Made by a program: the position numbers and the translations under genes. 64,000 nucleotides of DNA from assembly GCA_030248295.1 (NCBI GenBank), contig JASANH010001153.1, positions 1-64,000 on the forward strand. Reading direction: 5' to 3'. Below the pieces are notes generated by a model. It was not told the DNA's origin and did not search any database. It saw only the letters and a list, made by a program, of their open reading frames with translations. This document shows positions 44,175-56,945 of this stretch, one piece after another (the stretch's first letter is position 1; the number at the start of each line of letters is the position of its first letter). This DNA comes from Mesodorylaimus sp. YZB2_4 (taxonomy: Eukaryota > Nematoda > Enoplea > Dorylaimida > Dorylaimidae).

Positions 44175-45237
44175 CGCGTTGCTTGTGACGGGGTCACAGC
44201 CAACGTAAATTAGTTGCAATAAACCCCGTCACAAGCACGACGATTTCGTTGCTTGTGACCCCGATGTTACCAACGCCATAATAGTGCAAGGAGCCTTCTT
44301 GCCCGGTATATCTAGGCTAGGGTTGCGTCTAATTTTGTGTGGCCTCTCACAATTAGTCATAAGTTGCAAAATGGCTCTAAAGTCTTATGTAAGGTTCAAC
44401 GGTGTGCCTACGCATGCTGTACCTTTAGGGTTTTTAATGAACTAAATTTTAGCGAAGGTTATTGAAAGGAGAGCGAAGTTTCGTAATTTATGAATTAAGG
44501 TCTCATCCAAATCCAGACCCTGCCCAGACTTGCTGGATTTTGGTACCAACAGTATTTTCGCCGCCTGGCACTGTCGCATGGCTATTCCTACAAGTTTCAC
44601 GTACTGTACAGTACAAGTACATTCCAATACTGTATTGGGTCTCACATACGCGAAAAAGAGTAAGAAAATCCGTAATTCGGAGGTTGCAATGTAGTCTCGA
44701 GTCCTTTGAAGTCGTGCTTCAAGACTGGTTTGAATTTGTTGTGAGTTATTGCGAGAATTAGGGTTGCGAAATTTGAAAAATGCGTGAAAAGAGGGTGACC
44801 GAAATTTGAATTTCCAGCCCCTAAAGTTCAAAGTTGTATTTCAAAAAATTTTAATGTGAGTTTCGAAACTTTTTCATCATCGGGCTTATCGGCTGATAAT
44901 TGCACTATCGATTGCCGATTACTGGGCGATACCGACAATTGCCTTGTCGTCAGACCTCGCTCATGGTTTTCAAAAGTATGGATAGACAACAGAACCCAAC
45001 TGATCTGAAGACACGAAGAGGAGAACAGGATATTGTATACGCTGTAGAGCCGCACCATAGGCCATAGACCGCACAAAAGAGCACGCAAAACTAGACTAGA
45101 TACAGTATACCGGGCGAGAATTCCTAGCACTATTATGGCGTTGGTAACATCGGGGTCACAAACAACGAAATCGTCGTGCTTGTGACGGGGTTCCTTGCAA
45201 CCAATTTACGCTGGCTGTAACCCCGTCATAGGCAACG
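44175..45237. mobile_element. 1.06-kb element with ~113-bp terminal inverted repeats
   Basis: The left terminus 44,175-44,288 and right terminus 45,126-45,237 are reverse complements at high identity; the inner 54 bp differ at about one position (TTGTGACCCCGATGTTACCA, AACGCCATAATAGTGC). Each terminus contains internal CCCCGTCACAAGC / GCTTGTGACGGGG words, so it folds on itself. The interior of about 840 bp has no ORF of interest, so it is non-autonomous. Confidence 0.9.
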
Positions 45238-45522
45238 CGTACGCGTGCAAAATATACCTCAAACCAGCAATGGGTATTTATGAGGCATCTTTTGAATTTC
45301 CCGCTGTTTGTAGTAGGATTATTGGACATGCTTTTCTCATGTGTGCTCATTACAGTCCGCCGATGTCCATCTCGTCGTCGCGTGGGTAGATCGACAAATC
45401 GCTGTCTCTCTCTCTCTCTTCTAAAGATTCTTCAGTTGTGGAGGAGAGAAGTAGGAAAGCACTATTTCCGAAAACTCTGGAGCAAAGAGGTTTTTTTGGT
45501 ATAAAATTGTTGTTTAGTTTTT
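45238..45522. promoter_or_regulatory. Region upstream of the IDE gene
   Basis: About 285 bp between the transposon and the IDE start codon. It includes a (CT)n tract near 45,405-45,420. No defined promoter motif identified. Confidence 0.3.
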
Positions 45523-48500
45523 ATGATTCAAGCGGCAATTTTTAGTCGCCGGCACGCCTCGAAATTGATCGCCGGTGCTTTTTCGATTGCATCAAAAGCA
45601 TCGACCAAATTTTCGACTAAATCCGGCGGCTTTCTGTTTACGTCATTGGTTTCAAAGTATGTGAAACGGGGTGGCAGTTTCAGTTTTTTCATGCCGGTTG
45701 TCTAAAGGGGCGAGCAGGTTGCACTGTAGGTAAACTACACCCCAAGCCTAATACAAGTAGAATCAATGCGTCTGGATGCCTCCTGAACTCGTTGAGTTCT
45801 ACACTAGAATACCGTCTATTTCAGTCCATCGGCACTTTTCTCCACAGCGGCTCCATTGTCAGTCTCGCACGCATCGCTCATGGAACACATCAAGCATCAG
45901 ACCGATGGGATTATCAAGTCCGAAGAAGACAAGCGAGCCTATCGTGGAATCGAATTAAAAAATGGGCTTAAGATTTTGCTAGTCAGCGATCCGACTACGG
46001 ATAAATCAGCTGCCTCGCTGGATGTTTCCGTCGGTGAGAAATCTATGTTCCTGTGTTGTCCTATTACTGTGCCAAAAACTTTCATGGTTTTCAGGTCATT
46101 TAAAAGATCCCCGAGATTTGCCTGGCTTGGCGCATTTTTGCGAACATATGCTTTTCTTAGGGACGAAAAAAGTAAGGGGCGCATTTATATTTGAAATCGA
46201 AGGAAGTTTCCAAGGCATGAGGAAACTGTTGGGGAGTCCGCAGTGCAGTATGATCCCTGTCCTTTCAAAATCGTTGCTTTTGGTTTCGTTTGCGGAGACA
46301 GGCAATTTTGTTGACTTTCCATTTGTGAAGCGAACTATGGTCTTCTAGCCAGGGCCAAGATGAATATAAAATAACTTATTGTTGCGTTTTCTTTGCTCAG
46401 TTGCGCTCAAATCTTATCATAGGCCTTCCTCAGAAAATGATCTTCATTATTCAAAAAAGCTTGCGAAATATGTTTTTAGTATCCGGATGAAAACGAATAT
46501 CAGAAATATCTGACAAAGCACGGTGGTATGTCCAACGCGTACACGGCCACCGACCATACCAATTATCATTTCGATGTCGCGCCTGAACACTTGGAGGGAG
46601 CTTTAGATCGGTGAGTGGTCTTTAATCATGCTGAGCTCTGTGTGGGGCAACTAATTACAAATTCGTTTAGTTTCGCTCAATTTTTCCTCGCACCATTATT
46701 TACGGCTGATGCAACTGAGCGCGAAGTGAACGCGGTGGATTCGGAACATCGAAACAATGTTCAAAGCGATTTATGGCGTTTTGCTCAATTAGAACGCAGT
46801 TTTTCGAATCCTGATCACGATTATAGTAAATTTGGAACTGGAAATCGAAAAACTTTATTGGAAGATGCCAAAGCGCGTGGAGTCGATCCTCGAGAAGAAT
46901 TACTCAAATTTCATCAAGTTTATTATTCGGCCAATTTAATGGGCGTTTGCGTAGTTGGCAAACAATCTTTGGACGAATTGACTTCCTACGTTGTTCCATT
47001 AATGGCTGAAGTTGAGAACAAAAATGTACCCCAACCCGAATGGAAAGATCATCCGTACGGAGCCGAACAATTAGGATATCGATTGAATGTGGTGCCCGTC
47101 AAAGATCTCCGAAGTCTGCACGTCTTCTTCCCGATTCCCGATTTACATCCATATTATCGATCGAACCCGGGTCATTACGTTGGCCATTTGCTAGGGCACG
47201 AAGGACCAGGAAGTTTGTTGAGTGAATTGAAAAATCGAGGTTGGGTGAATTCGTTGACTGCTGGACCGAGGTAAGTAATTTTCAGTTTTATTCATGACAG
47301 GGTCGACCGAGACTTTGCCAAGTAAAAATTTTGACCCCATGATATTTTGTGCTCAGTAGTAAGTACCCAGTTAGTGTATGGTTACGCAAAAGCCAAAAAC
47401 TTTTTTGACGCCGTTCTTTATGGAAATACACATAAAAACGTGTTGGTTGGGCGATATCGTCTATATCTCCCCAACCCTTGGTCATGGAATAATCTTGAGT
47501 AAATCATATTGACCATAAGATAATGAGCTGTCGAATGCTTTTTGTAAATTTATCCTAGGTCTCACCGTCCGTGAGATATTCCCGCCTATAGTCGGAATTC
47601 AAATTTTTCACGCATTCTTTTGCGAATAGCTCGGAATAGAAAAACGAAACTTCTCAGAAAATTTCACCATATGTGCCCCTTGGCAGCCGCTTTCAAAAAA
47701 TATGGGTATGTTACATACTTTTTCTTTACATGTTCGGGTCAAAATCGCAAAAACCTGACAAAATTAATTGGTTTCACGATTTTTCGAGTTCGATCGCAGG
47801 CTATTATCGGCACCAAACATAGTCTATCTTGCGGAACAGAAAAAAATGCTTTAAAGGTAGTTGTGTCTTATTTTCAGAAGTCTCAGATAGCCGCGTGCAG
47901 GACGTGTATCTCTAAAGAGTGGGAATTGCAACTCGCGACGCCTCTGCGACCACGCACACGCTTTCGTTGCGGTCACAAACAGAGTCGCGAGCTGCACCGC
48001 CCTAGCAATTGTACATTTTAGAAATACACGTCCTGTACATGGTTCTTTGCGGCTTCTGAGCATGCGTTTTATAGCATTTTTTCTTCCCTACAAGACAGGC
48101 GATGCGCGATTTTTCAGTAGCCTGCGACCGCAGTCGAAAGATCGAGAAATGAAACCATACCTGGTAATTCTGGCGTTCTTTTTTTCGATTTTGATCTTAA
48201 CATGAAAAGACAAAGTGCATGACATTGTTACCTACGGTGTACTTTTTTAAAGTAGTTACCCATGGGCGCATATTCAGAAATTTTGAAAGGGATTTCGTTT
48301 TTCAATTATGAGTTATTGACGCAAGTATGTGTAAAAAATTTGAATTTTGACTTTAGGCGGTAATATCTAACGAATGGCAAAAGCTAGGAGAAATTTTGAG
48401 AAAGTTGAATAGCTTTTTAACTTGTGGTCATTTTGATATATTCTAGATCATTCCAGGACCAAGGGTTGGGGAGATGTGGTTGATAGTGCAAAAGCAGCAC

Positions 48501-51500
48501 TTTTTATGTGCATAAGGAGTGGTGAAACTTTTTTTAGACTTTTGCGTCACGACACGGTCATGAGTTGTCTTGGATTAAGCAAAATATCGGGGGCCAAAAC
48601 TTTTCTACAGGCCGACCCTTACAGAAACCTTGAAAACAAATTTTCTCACATTTTTAGGACTGGCGCTCGTGGTTTTGGTTTTTTCACGCTCGATTTCGAC
48701 CTAAGCGAGGAAGGGTTGGACCATATCGAAGATATTATAGAGCTGATGTTCGGTTATATCAATTTATTATTATCGACGGGGGCGCAAGAATGGATTCATC
48801 GAGAATGTGAAGATTTGAACAAAATGCATTTCCGATTCAAAGATAAGGAACGACCGATGGGATATGCCACTTCGTTATCGCACGCTTTGCATTATTATCC
48901 GATGGAGGAGGTATTGCACGGGCCCTATATCATGGCCGATTATCGACCTGATCTGATTGATATGCTGATCAAGAAGTTATCACCGAAAAATATGGGCTAC
49001 GCTGTCATTTCCAAACAGTTCGAAGGGAAAACGGACGAGAAGGAAACGTGGTACGCTACTGATTTTCGTAAAGAACGTATCGAAAATCAATTATTGGATC
49101 GATTCGATCGAGCAAAAGCTATCGATAAGTTTTATATACCAGAAAAAAATGATTTTATTCCGACGAATTTCGATTTATTCGAAGCGGAGAAAAGATCAGA
49201 AATAGCTGCGAATGCGTGTGGACGTGAGAATCATACTTTACCGGAATTATTGAAAAGTGATCAATTGACACGAATTTGGTATAAACAGGACGACGAATTC
49301 CATTTACCAAAATGTTGCGTTCTACTCCAATTCCGTAGTCCGTTAGTTTACTCGGATCCGTTAAACGCATCGTTGGCTTATATGTACGTCGATATGTTAC
49401 GTGATTCGCTGACCGAATATACGTACAATGCCGAATTGGCCGGATTGAAATATGGATTGGAGAATGGCAAGTATGGAATCTCCATGAGCGTATCGGGATA
49501 CAACGAGAAACAGGCGGTATTATTAAAGAAATTGGTGGAGCGAATGCGCGATTTCGACCCGGATCCGAAACGATTCGAGATTTTGAAAGAGAGATATGTG
49601 CGATCGCTGAAAAATTTCGCTATGGAACAACCGTATCAACACGCTGTTTATTATACTTCGTTGCTTTTATCGGAAAGATCGTGGTCGAAAGAAGAATTGT
49701 TGATGGAGGCGGAAGGTAAGTGTTGATGGGGGGGGGCTGGCACATGGGGAAATCCGTCTGCTATGGAGTCAGCAACGCTTGTCTTGGTGACCGCACGTCA
49801 ACCAGCCAGTCAATGTTTCACTGGTCCCTGACTTGACTACACTAGTAGACTTACTAGATTCGAATATTGCTGCTGTAAGTTTCATGCGGAACTCCTCTAT
49901 GGTTCTCTTACGTAGGGAGACTTATCCCTGGGTGAGGGTAGCGTGTGACGTGGCTTCGTTCAACCATAAGCTGAGGCGTCCGTAATTTTAAATTCCCGCT
50001 GAAAATATATGACAAAACCAACGCAAGATCATTCGTTGGTTTTTCATAAAGTCGCTGGCATGTTTTAGATGGTTTTTTCAACTTAAGACATTTCATTTGA
50101 ATGATGGATTGAGATATGAGAAACAGTGAGAAAAAGTTTTTGCTAAATGCTGTTTCTCTATCGAGAAGAATACAAAAAATAGGCTTTAAACTTTTTAAAT
50201 CTCGAAGGCAGAGACCATCCTGAGCTAAGAAGTGTGGCTTAGGCAAAATCTTAAGCGTCTCAGGAGCCAAAAAGCAAGCCAAAGGAAGAAGCTAGGAGCA
50301 TAAAAAGATGGAATTTTTCTCTTTCATGCATCCGAGCTATAAAATGCTATATAATCGTGAAAAACTCAAATTAAGAAACGACGGGAAAGTTTACTTGGAA
50401 TTTCTTTATGTTTGGTGACAAATTGCGTTGCTTCTATGTACATTCTTCCTGTTTTAGGGCGACTAAATTTTTTGCACGCTTACTTGCCACAAAATAGACA
50501 TTTTATTCTTTTGCCGTTTGTTCTTACAGATCTGTTTTTGCAGGACTCACTGTGAACATGCTGGAAGCATTCGTACCGCGATTTTTGTCTGGTCTTTTCA
50601 TCGAAGCCTTGGTGCATGGAAATACGAATAAGGAGGTAAGGTTTTCTCGTTTTCCCCACGCATTGTATGGGCAAAAGGGTCCCGTGACGTTTCCCCCACT
50701 TGGTCGATTCCCCCCCCACTGAGACGATTTACCCACTGTGTCGTTTGTCTCACAGAGACATGCGATGCGACGTTTCCCCACCGTGTCGTTTCCCCCCACC
50801 ATAGTTTTCTCCTGATATACAGGTAGGGTCGCAAAAGGCAGACATGTGTGATTGGATGTGTGTGGCAGGATGATAGGTTTGGCTTGTAGGGTGAGGGGCA
50901 GTGTAAAGTACAAGTTTGGTGCTGCAGCTCAACGTGCAAGGTATTCAGGCTACAAACTTTTTGAACTCCAAACTTATTGCAGAATTATTATTGCAGACTC
51001 CCAACTTACGCTGCCAATACGAATGTATGTAAGACCAGACCAGGTTTTCTGTGCCAATGAAGGCATGTGTCAAATCCAGATGTACGGATAGAACTACCTC
51101 ACTGTGAATCGGGAAAAAACAGAAGACATAAATTTAGGCAGTGGAACTTGGGTGAATTCACCAGTATGACAGCTGCAGATTTCGGCAAAGTAGTTTTCTC
51201 ATTCACGATACATTATGCTCGTCTTCTTTGTCCTCGAACCAGGCGAGCGTGGTCCAATGAGCAAACGTGAAGCGAGTATTTCAGGCCCTATCAGAACATG
51301 GCTTTCGGAGCATGGCAGTCGAACGATGATTCAACAAAATCGTGGAGTATTTGAGGCATATTTCATGTCGTCTAGGACAAGCGATGAAGATTTGTGGATG
51401 AGTGTTTACTCTCATGCGAAGGCTCAAAATTTGAATAGCCGCAGTTTCTCAAAACTGATGGTGGGGAAAATCGTCTCAGTGAGGAAACGTCGCATGTCTC

Positions 51501-54500
51501 AGTGAGTCGTTTCCCCCACCAGGCACGGTGGGGCAAACGACACAGTGGGGATCGTCTCCGAGGGGGACTCGACCAAGTGAGGCAAACGTCTCACAATCGG
51601 CAAAAGGGCCAGCATCGACCGACCCAGGTGTGAGGCTACTGGACTGATCCGACTGACCCAACGTTGCATGGCCAGCATCGTACGATCCGAGGGGTGGATC
51701 GGTTCTTAATCTGATCCGACTACTAGATCGGCCGGATTGGTAACTAAAAATTTTTGCGCGTCATTTGCTGGAAAATGATAAAGAGTGGCTTATTATGCCG
51801 AGAAAATCCTTTTTTCTATCTCAAGTCAGCATTTAATGGCACTTTAGGCGCTGGTTAATTTCCTTATGTCCTTTGGAGTGGTATGACAGAAAGTGAGGGC
51901 GAGGAAGCAGAGCAGGCTGGTGAGGACTCAGTGCCAAACACATCATCCCCATCAATCTTCTATTTTTAAAGCGCATCGGTCGGATCGGGACCGGGCCGAT
52001 CCAGACCCTGGCCAAAGGTCGGATCGGTCCACGCGGGATGATGTAATAAAGGCCCAGCTGTAGAGGACATCCGCAATAGGGCTGAATCAGGGATGGGTGC
52101 CAGGATTTGGGACAAAAACGGAGAGGGGTGGGGCTGGCAAAGAGAGGCCTGCCTGCATGTAAGAGCTGTCATTTTCTGTAATAGCCTTCCGGAAGTAAGT
52201 GAACATGATCCGGCTCCCCTAAACCAGTCTGGCCTGGATTCAGAATAAACGAGTTTTCGTTTTTTTGCCATTAGTTGATATCCTGTTTTTTTTATAATTG
52301 CTATTAGCAAATGCTAGTGCAAGTGCTAGCAAATGCAAAGACTCCTATTTCGCTAAAAAGTTGAATTTAAAAAATAGGAAAATTTAGAAAATGTAAATTT
52401 CTCATTCTGCCATCCTAGTCTTGTCTATACTTGGCGATTATGTTTTTTTAGATCGCAAGCCATCTGGTTGACGTGGTGAAAGAGACTTTAGAACAAGATG
52501 GAAAATTGCAACCGTTATTCTCAACTCAATTAGCGCGAGATCGAGAAATATGTTTGCAACAAGGTCAGGAAGAAAAGTTTTGTAAAAATCAGGATTCGGG
52601 TGACGAACATATTGATTCATTTCGCTTTTAGGCGGTTATTATGTCTTCGAAGCTGAGAATACGACTCATGCAAATTCATCGTTGGAAGTATTTTTCCAAA
52701 CTGGCGTCGAAGAAACTAGGCAAAATATGCTGGTTGAATTATTGATGCAGATATTGCAAGAACCGTGTTTCGATCAATTGCGTACCAAGGAACAATTGGG
52801 TAAGGACTGGGGGGAGCTCGCTTGTGTGGCGAGCATATCGTGGATGCGGAACGGAGGAAATTCGTAGTCATTAATCCCAAAGCTGGATCTATAGATGCGG
52901 CTTAGATGCGAATTTGCACATTTTCCCCGTTTTTGAATTGGAATATGTGGTGGGTCATTTCACATTTCAAGAATTCAGTAGGGTTTCCACAAAAAACTGC
53001 ATTTCGTACATTTCGGATTCCGCAAAAAAACTTGATGCGCGATTGCACCTGTTGTAAGGTGAGATTACGAAATGCGTTGCTTGCGGGTTTTTTCTTCTTT
53101 CCGCGACCCTTATGGGTCAGGGCCCTTAAAAATTTTGGCTGATTATGTAAGGTGACTCATAAATTTGAATTTGCCGCCAGAAGTAATAGGGTCGTTAAAA
53201 CTTTAAAAAATTTCACAATTTTTTAACTGGCCATCTTTGAAAGTTGTATCAGAGTGGCTGGTTTGAGAAGAGGGACAGCTTGGCTTTCTTTGCGATGTTA
53301 TTTGTATCTACATCCTGTTTGCACAAATACTGGGTCGGCAAGAGATGCGCGCGGAATGGCTATATTTCGCGGGTTTTTCAAATTTTTGAACGAGACTCGA
53401 GCATCGTACAGTACAAAGTCCAAGTATGGGCACCTCAGGTCCAGGCCTGGCCGCCAAGCACAGGCCAATTGTCCAGCCAGCCTACAGTACTCTCTGTAAA
53501 CAGTCATACAAATCACTCACTCGACTCGACCCAAACCTGACCTGTCTCACACGCAATCAGATCAGGCTTAGGCGATCTGATCTGATCTCCCCCTCCTCCC
53601 CTCACCCCTTCCCCCCTCTAACCCAGCCGACCTTGCCCACACTTGACAAAGTCTGGGATTTAGTATTTTCAAAAAAAATTGAAATTTGAATCTTAAAATT
53701 TTAAATCTTGCGGCTTTCTGCGTCTTTTTGCTGTGAGTGGACAGGTGTGGGAAGTGAAGTCTGCTTGGAGCGGGTTTTTTGGATATGTGTTATCACGTCT
53801 CACGATCAGCACTCCCAGCATGGCTGTTGTATCAAGTTGGTAGGCTCCCGAAACTGTCTGTCGCAACAGCAGTCTCGCCTGCTGGCGAATCGGATAGCCG
53901 CATCTGAAGTGTTGGTGTCTGCTCAATTTTAGAGCTATCGCAAAAAAACCGTGCATCAATGAAATCAGCTTCAGATACTCGCTCTCAAGTTGAAAATTCA
54001 CCTGACGCCGCCACTATTGTGTAATGCGTTCCAATTTTTTGCTTGCACGCCTGAGCTTCATTGGTCAAGAACCAAATAGGCAAGAACAGCAAACTTTATT
54101 CAGTGATGCAAGGCACAGTCTATTTAAAGTCATTTTTCATAGATTCACTCGTCCTGGGCAAGTCACGGTCACGGTATTTACAAAAGAGCTCCTTATCCTC
54201 CCTCTCCATGCAGACTTCACTTCCTACACCTGTCCAATTAAAGCAAAAAAGCCACCAGATTAAAAATTTTCGAAGATCAAAAATATTTTGAGATGAAAAT
54301 TTTAAAAAATTTGTTGAAAATATAAAATCCCAGACTTTGTTTTGGACGATGTTCAAGTCACGTTCAGAACTTTGAAAAAAACCCGCGAAATATAACAATT
54401 ACATCCACGAGCATCCCTTGCCGACCCGGTATGGCTGGTCTCGTGACTATGTACATTCGAGGGTTTTCCTTCCAGGCTATATCGTATTCAGCGGGGTAAG

Positions 54501-56352
54501 GCGAGCCAATGGGACGCAAGGTATTCGATTTATTGTGCAATCGGAGAAACCACCAGATTTTGTGGAAACGCGTGTTGAATTATTTCTGAACCAGATGCAC
54601 GTAAGTCGGAATGATTTTTTCATAAGATACGACGTTTGATTGGATCAAATTTTTCAGGGAGAATTGATAAAAATGGAGACGGAAGAATTCGAAAAACATA
54701 AAAAAGCTCTGGCGGCGAAACGATTAGAAAAGCCGAAAAAGTTGTCGGCACAGGCTTCGAAATATTGGACTGAAATTAGCACGGAGAGTTATAATTTTGA
54801 TCGAGGTGGGTACCATTGAGGTTGTCATGTAGGTATGCGTGCTCGGCATAAGTTAGTCAATTTTTAGACCATTTGGAAGTTTTGGATTTGGAGCAGATCA
54901 CAAAAGATGAATTGATCAAGTTTTATGAGGTGAGTAGTGAGGGTCGTGTTATGGGTGGGTGTGGTGGTGCGAATCGGATTGTTTTAGGAATCAATTGCAT
55001 TGAATGCGCCGAAGAGAAAGAAGCTGAGCGTTGCCGTGTATTCGAGTGAGGCCAAGGAGAAACGAGGCGCTACGGTCGATGGATATCAACAATCGATTAG
55101 CGATTTGCAGAAAGCTGCGGGTGATGGAAAGGCATTGCCAGAGGTAAGTGAGGTTGATGAGGAGGTATGGGATGAAAATGATGTTTTGGTTTAAATGTCT
55201 GGCTTAGCGATTGATCAGGATCAGGATATTCCTGCGTATGAACCTATTCCCCTCACTAAATCACACTTGAGTCTTAACGATTTGTTCGAAACTTCTAAAA
55301 AAGTACTCTAAGGGAACTGCAAACATAGATAAGCCGCGCGAACGTTCTTTCCTGCTCTAAAATTACACGAAGAGGTGCTGCAGGCTATGATGAATTAGCA
55401 TTACCTTCCAGCATAGCATGCTTTTGCGCCAGCATTTATGCAAAGTCCCGATGTCTGAACGCCGATATCACGATCCCGTCCATCGCCGGTCTGGCTGGAT
55501 GATTCTGCGAGGGTTTCCAAGTAGGGTGCAGATCTCGCCAAAAATGTGCAGAGGGAACCAAACCATTTTGGGCAACATCGCTGAATTCGTCTGTGGTAAG
55601 GGGGTCTGATCATCTTGCCGTAACAGGGGGTCAAAGACATGGCGGACCATTTTCCTAAAACAGCATTGAAACACCAAAGGTTCACACCCTTGCCAGACTA
55701 AACAGGAGGGTTTCCGCCCCGCAAAAAATTCAAAAAAATTTTTTCTTCGGCCGAAATAAGGGGTCAAAAACAGCAAAGTTACAAACAGCAAAGGTCACAC
55801 CCTTGCCAGACGTAACAGGGGGTCTAAAAAATATAAATGGTCCCCGTTTAAAAAATTTTTCCAAAATTTGCCCCTTACCCCCGTGAACAACATCGCTGAC
55901 TGGGTATCCAAGGTCTGTACCTTAGATAGCCTAGGCACAACTCGCAATTAGAACTTCTCACCTGCTGCCCCGCCTAAGCCAATCGATACAGTTCAAAATT
56001 GGTCTGTACCTTGGATACCCAGTCAGCGATGTTGTTTTTGGAGGATGCTTTCCTGTTAGCTCTGCTTATTTTAATTTAAATCAAGTCTTGAGAATTGGTC
56101 GATTCATTAATTAGCATGAACTGCCTGTTGGATGAGGAAGAACTTCTGGGCTGCTTAGTTTACAGGCTGATCGAGTCTGTTTTAGTTTTATTCTAAAATG
56201 TGGATGAAACTGATAAAGTCAATTTTCCTTTTTAGGCGAAACAGATCAAGGACATTGTGAGCTTCAAGTCGAGCCACCCGCTGTACCAGTTGCCGCGTCC
56301 ATACATCGGTGTGCCGCCTGGAGGAGTCAAGACACCCAAGTCGATGTTGTGA
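45523..56352 (+). CDS. IDE: Insulin-degrading enzyme (insulysin), M16 zinc metalloprotease
   Basis: Complete 14-exon gene: 45523-45656, 45825-46033, 46095-46171, 46480-46610, 46671-47270, 48658-49715, 50544-50635, 52452-52563, 52632-52799, 54476-54600, 54658-54805, 54868-54929, 54988-55143 and 56236-56352. Every junction is GT-AG and in phase; total 1062 aa. The inverted zinc motif HFCEH (H128, E131, H132) lies in [18 protein letters not shown], with the third ligand E209 in NAVDSEH. The four M16 domains follow, including [38 protein letters not shown] and [19 protein letters not shown]. The end is [20 protein letters not shown]...PKSML, as in animal IDE. It degrades short amyloidogenic peptides, insulin-like peptides among them. 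Residues 1-63 are Ser/Ala/Lys-rich without acidic residues and look like a mitochondrial presequence; a second Met at 64 resembles the cytosolic start used in vertebrates. Introns 5, 7 and 9 are mostly transposon DNA. Confidence 0.96.
47299..48619. mobile_element. 1.3-kb inverted-repeat element filling IDE intron 5
   Basis: Termini of about 350-390 bp (47,299-47,690 and 48,270-48,619) are diverged reverse complements and belong to the dispersed 300-bp family (copies also at 16.4 and 19.3 kb). Ends read AGGGTCGACC and GGCCGACCCT. The element occupies nearly the whole intron (47,271-48,657). The interior of about 580 bp has a short frame only. Confidence 0.78.
50680..51598. mobile_element. 0.92-kb element in IDE intron 7 with 10-bp target duplication
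   Basis: Terminal inverted repeats: left GTGACGTTTCCCCCACTTGG, right its diverged complement (CCAAGTGAGGCAAACGTCTCAC). The direct repeat GGCAAAAGGG flanks both sides (50,670-50,679 and 51,599-51,608), which is a target-site duplication. Subterminal copies of the CGTTTCCCC word recur inside. A 9-10-bp duplication fits Mutator-like elements (inference). A relative is at 59.39-59.87 kb. Confidence 0.82.
51611..52031 (-). mobile_element. GATCGG-type MITE, copy 2, in IDE intron 7
   Basis: Starts AGCATCGACCGACCC directly after the neighbouring element's target duplication and ends near GGTCGGATCGGTCC. The interior, reversed, matches the 18.7-19.1 kb copy (GTGTTTGGCACT, CCAAAGGACATAAGG, ATTAAATGCTGA). 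Confidence 0.8.
53330..54432 (+). mobile_element. 1.1-kb inverted-repeat element in IDE intron 9, family C copy 2
   Basis: Terminal inverted repeats of about 100 bp: left TGGGTCGGCAAGAGATGC... ATTTCGCGGGTTTTTC, right its complement ending GCATCCCTTGCCGACCCGGTA. An inner inverted pair (AATCTTGCGGCTTTCTGCGT and its complement near 54,245) nests inside. The interior matches 40.8-41.4 kb. No ORF. Confidence 0.85.
55600..56040. repeat. Nested repeats in IDE intron 13
   Basis: Two direct units containing CACACCCTTGCCAGAC (near 55,685 and 55,798) with GTAACAGGGGGTC words lie beside an inverted pair, ACATCGCTGACTGGGTATCC, at 55,889 and (reversed) 56,015. The inverted pair brackets a 78-bp sequence also present, reversed, upstream of the GPCR. 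Confidence 0.85.
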
Positions 56353-56945
56353 CTGACGATAAATTGTTCGCAGTTTTCTTAGGTACATAGATGACACTCT
56401 CGGGCAAAGTTGAACTTTTTTGGAGCAACAGGTTTTTCATTGTAGTTTATCTGGCAGTAATCTGGTTATTTTAGAAAGTGGTAAATATTGGCTAGGGTTA
56501 GACTGTGCTGGAACTTTCTCATTTGCGGAATAGTATTCATTACGAGGGGGGAGGAGGGTCAATAGGATTGACGTAGGTACTGAGGGTCTAACATAAGCGG
56601 CTGATGTTACATAATATGCATGCGGTTCCGTGAGCTCGTTCCAATTATGAGTATGAGGCATTGGCGTTTGCTTTCGTTCTTGCACTCTGAGGCGAGTCTG
56701 CGACAATGAAGATTGACCAAGTCGGGTATGCATGGCTGCGAAAAGGGAAAGCTTGGACATATTGATTCTTGGCTTGTCACCAAGGATCCACCACTTTGTA
56801 TGTGCTGGTGAAATGAGTGTGGTTTTTTCATTGCTGAAAGTATATATATTGACACAGGAATAGCTCTTTTTAGAGTCGAAAAGTCGTGCCATATTTCTTG
56901 TGTAAGATTTTTTTGATTGGTTTTTTAAAGTGGAGGGCTTGTGAA

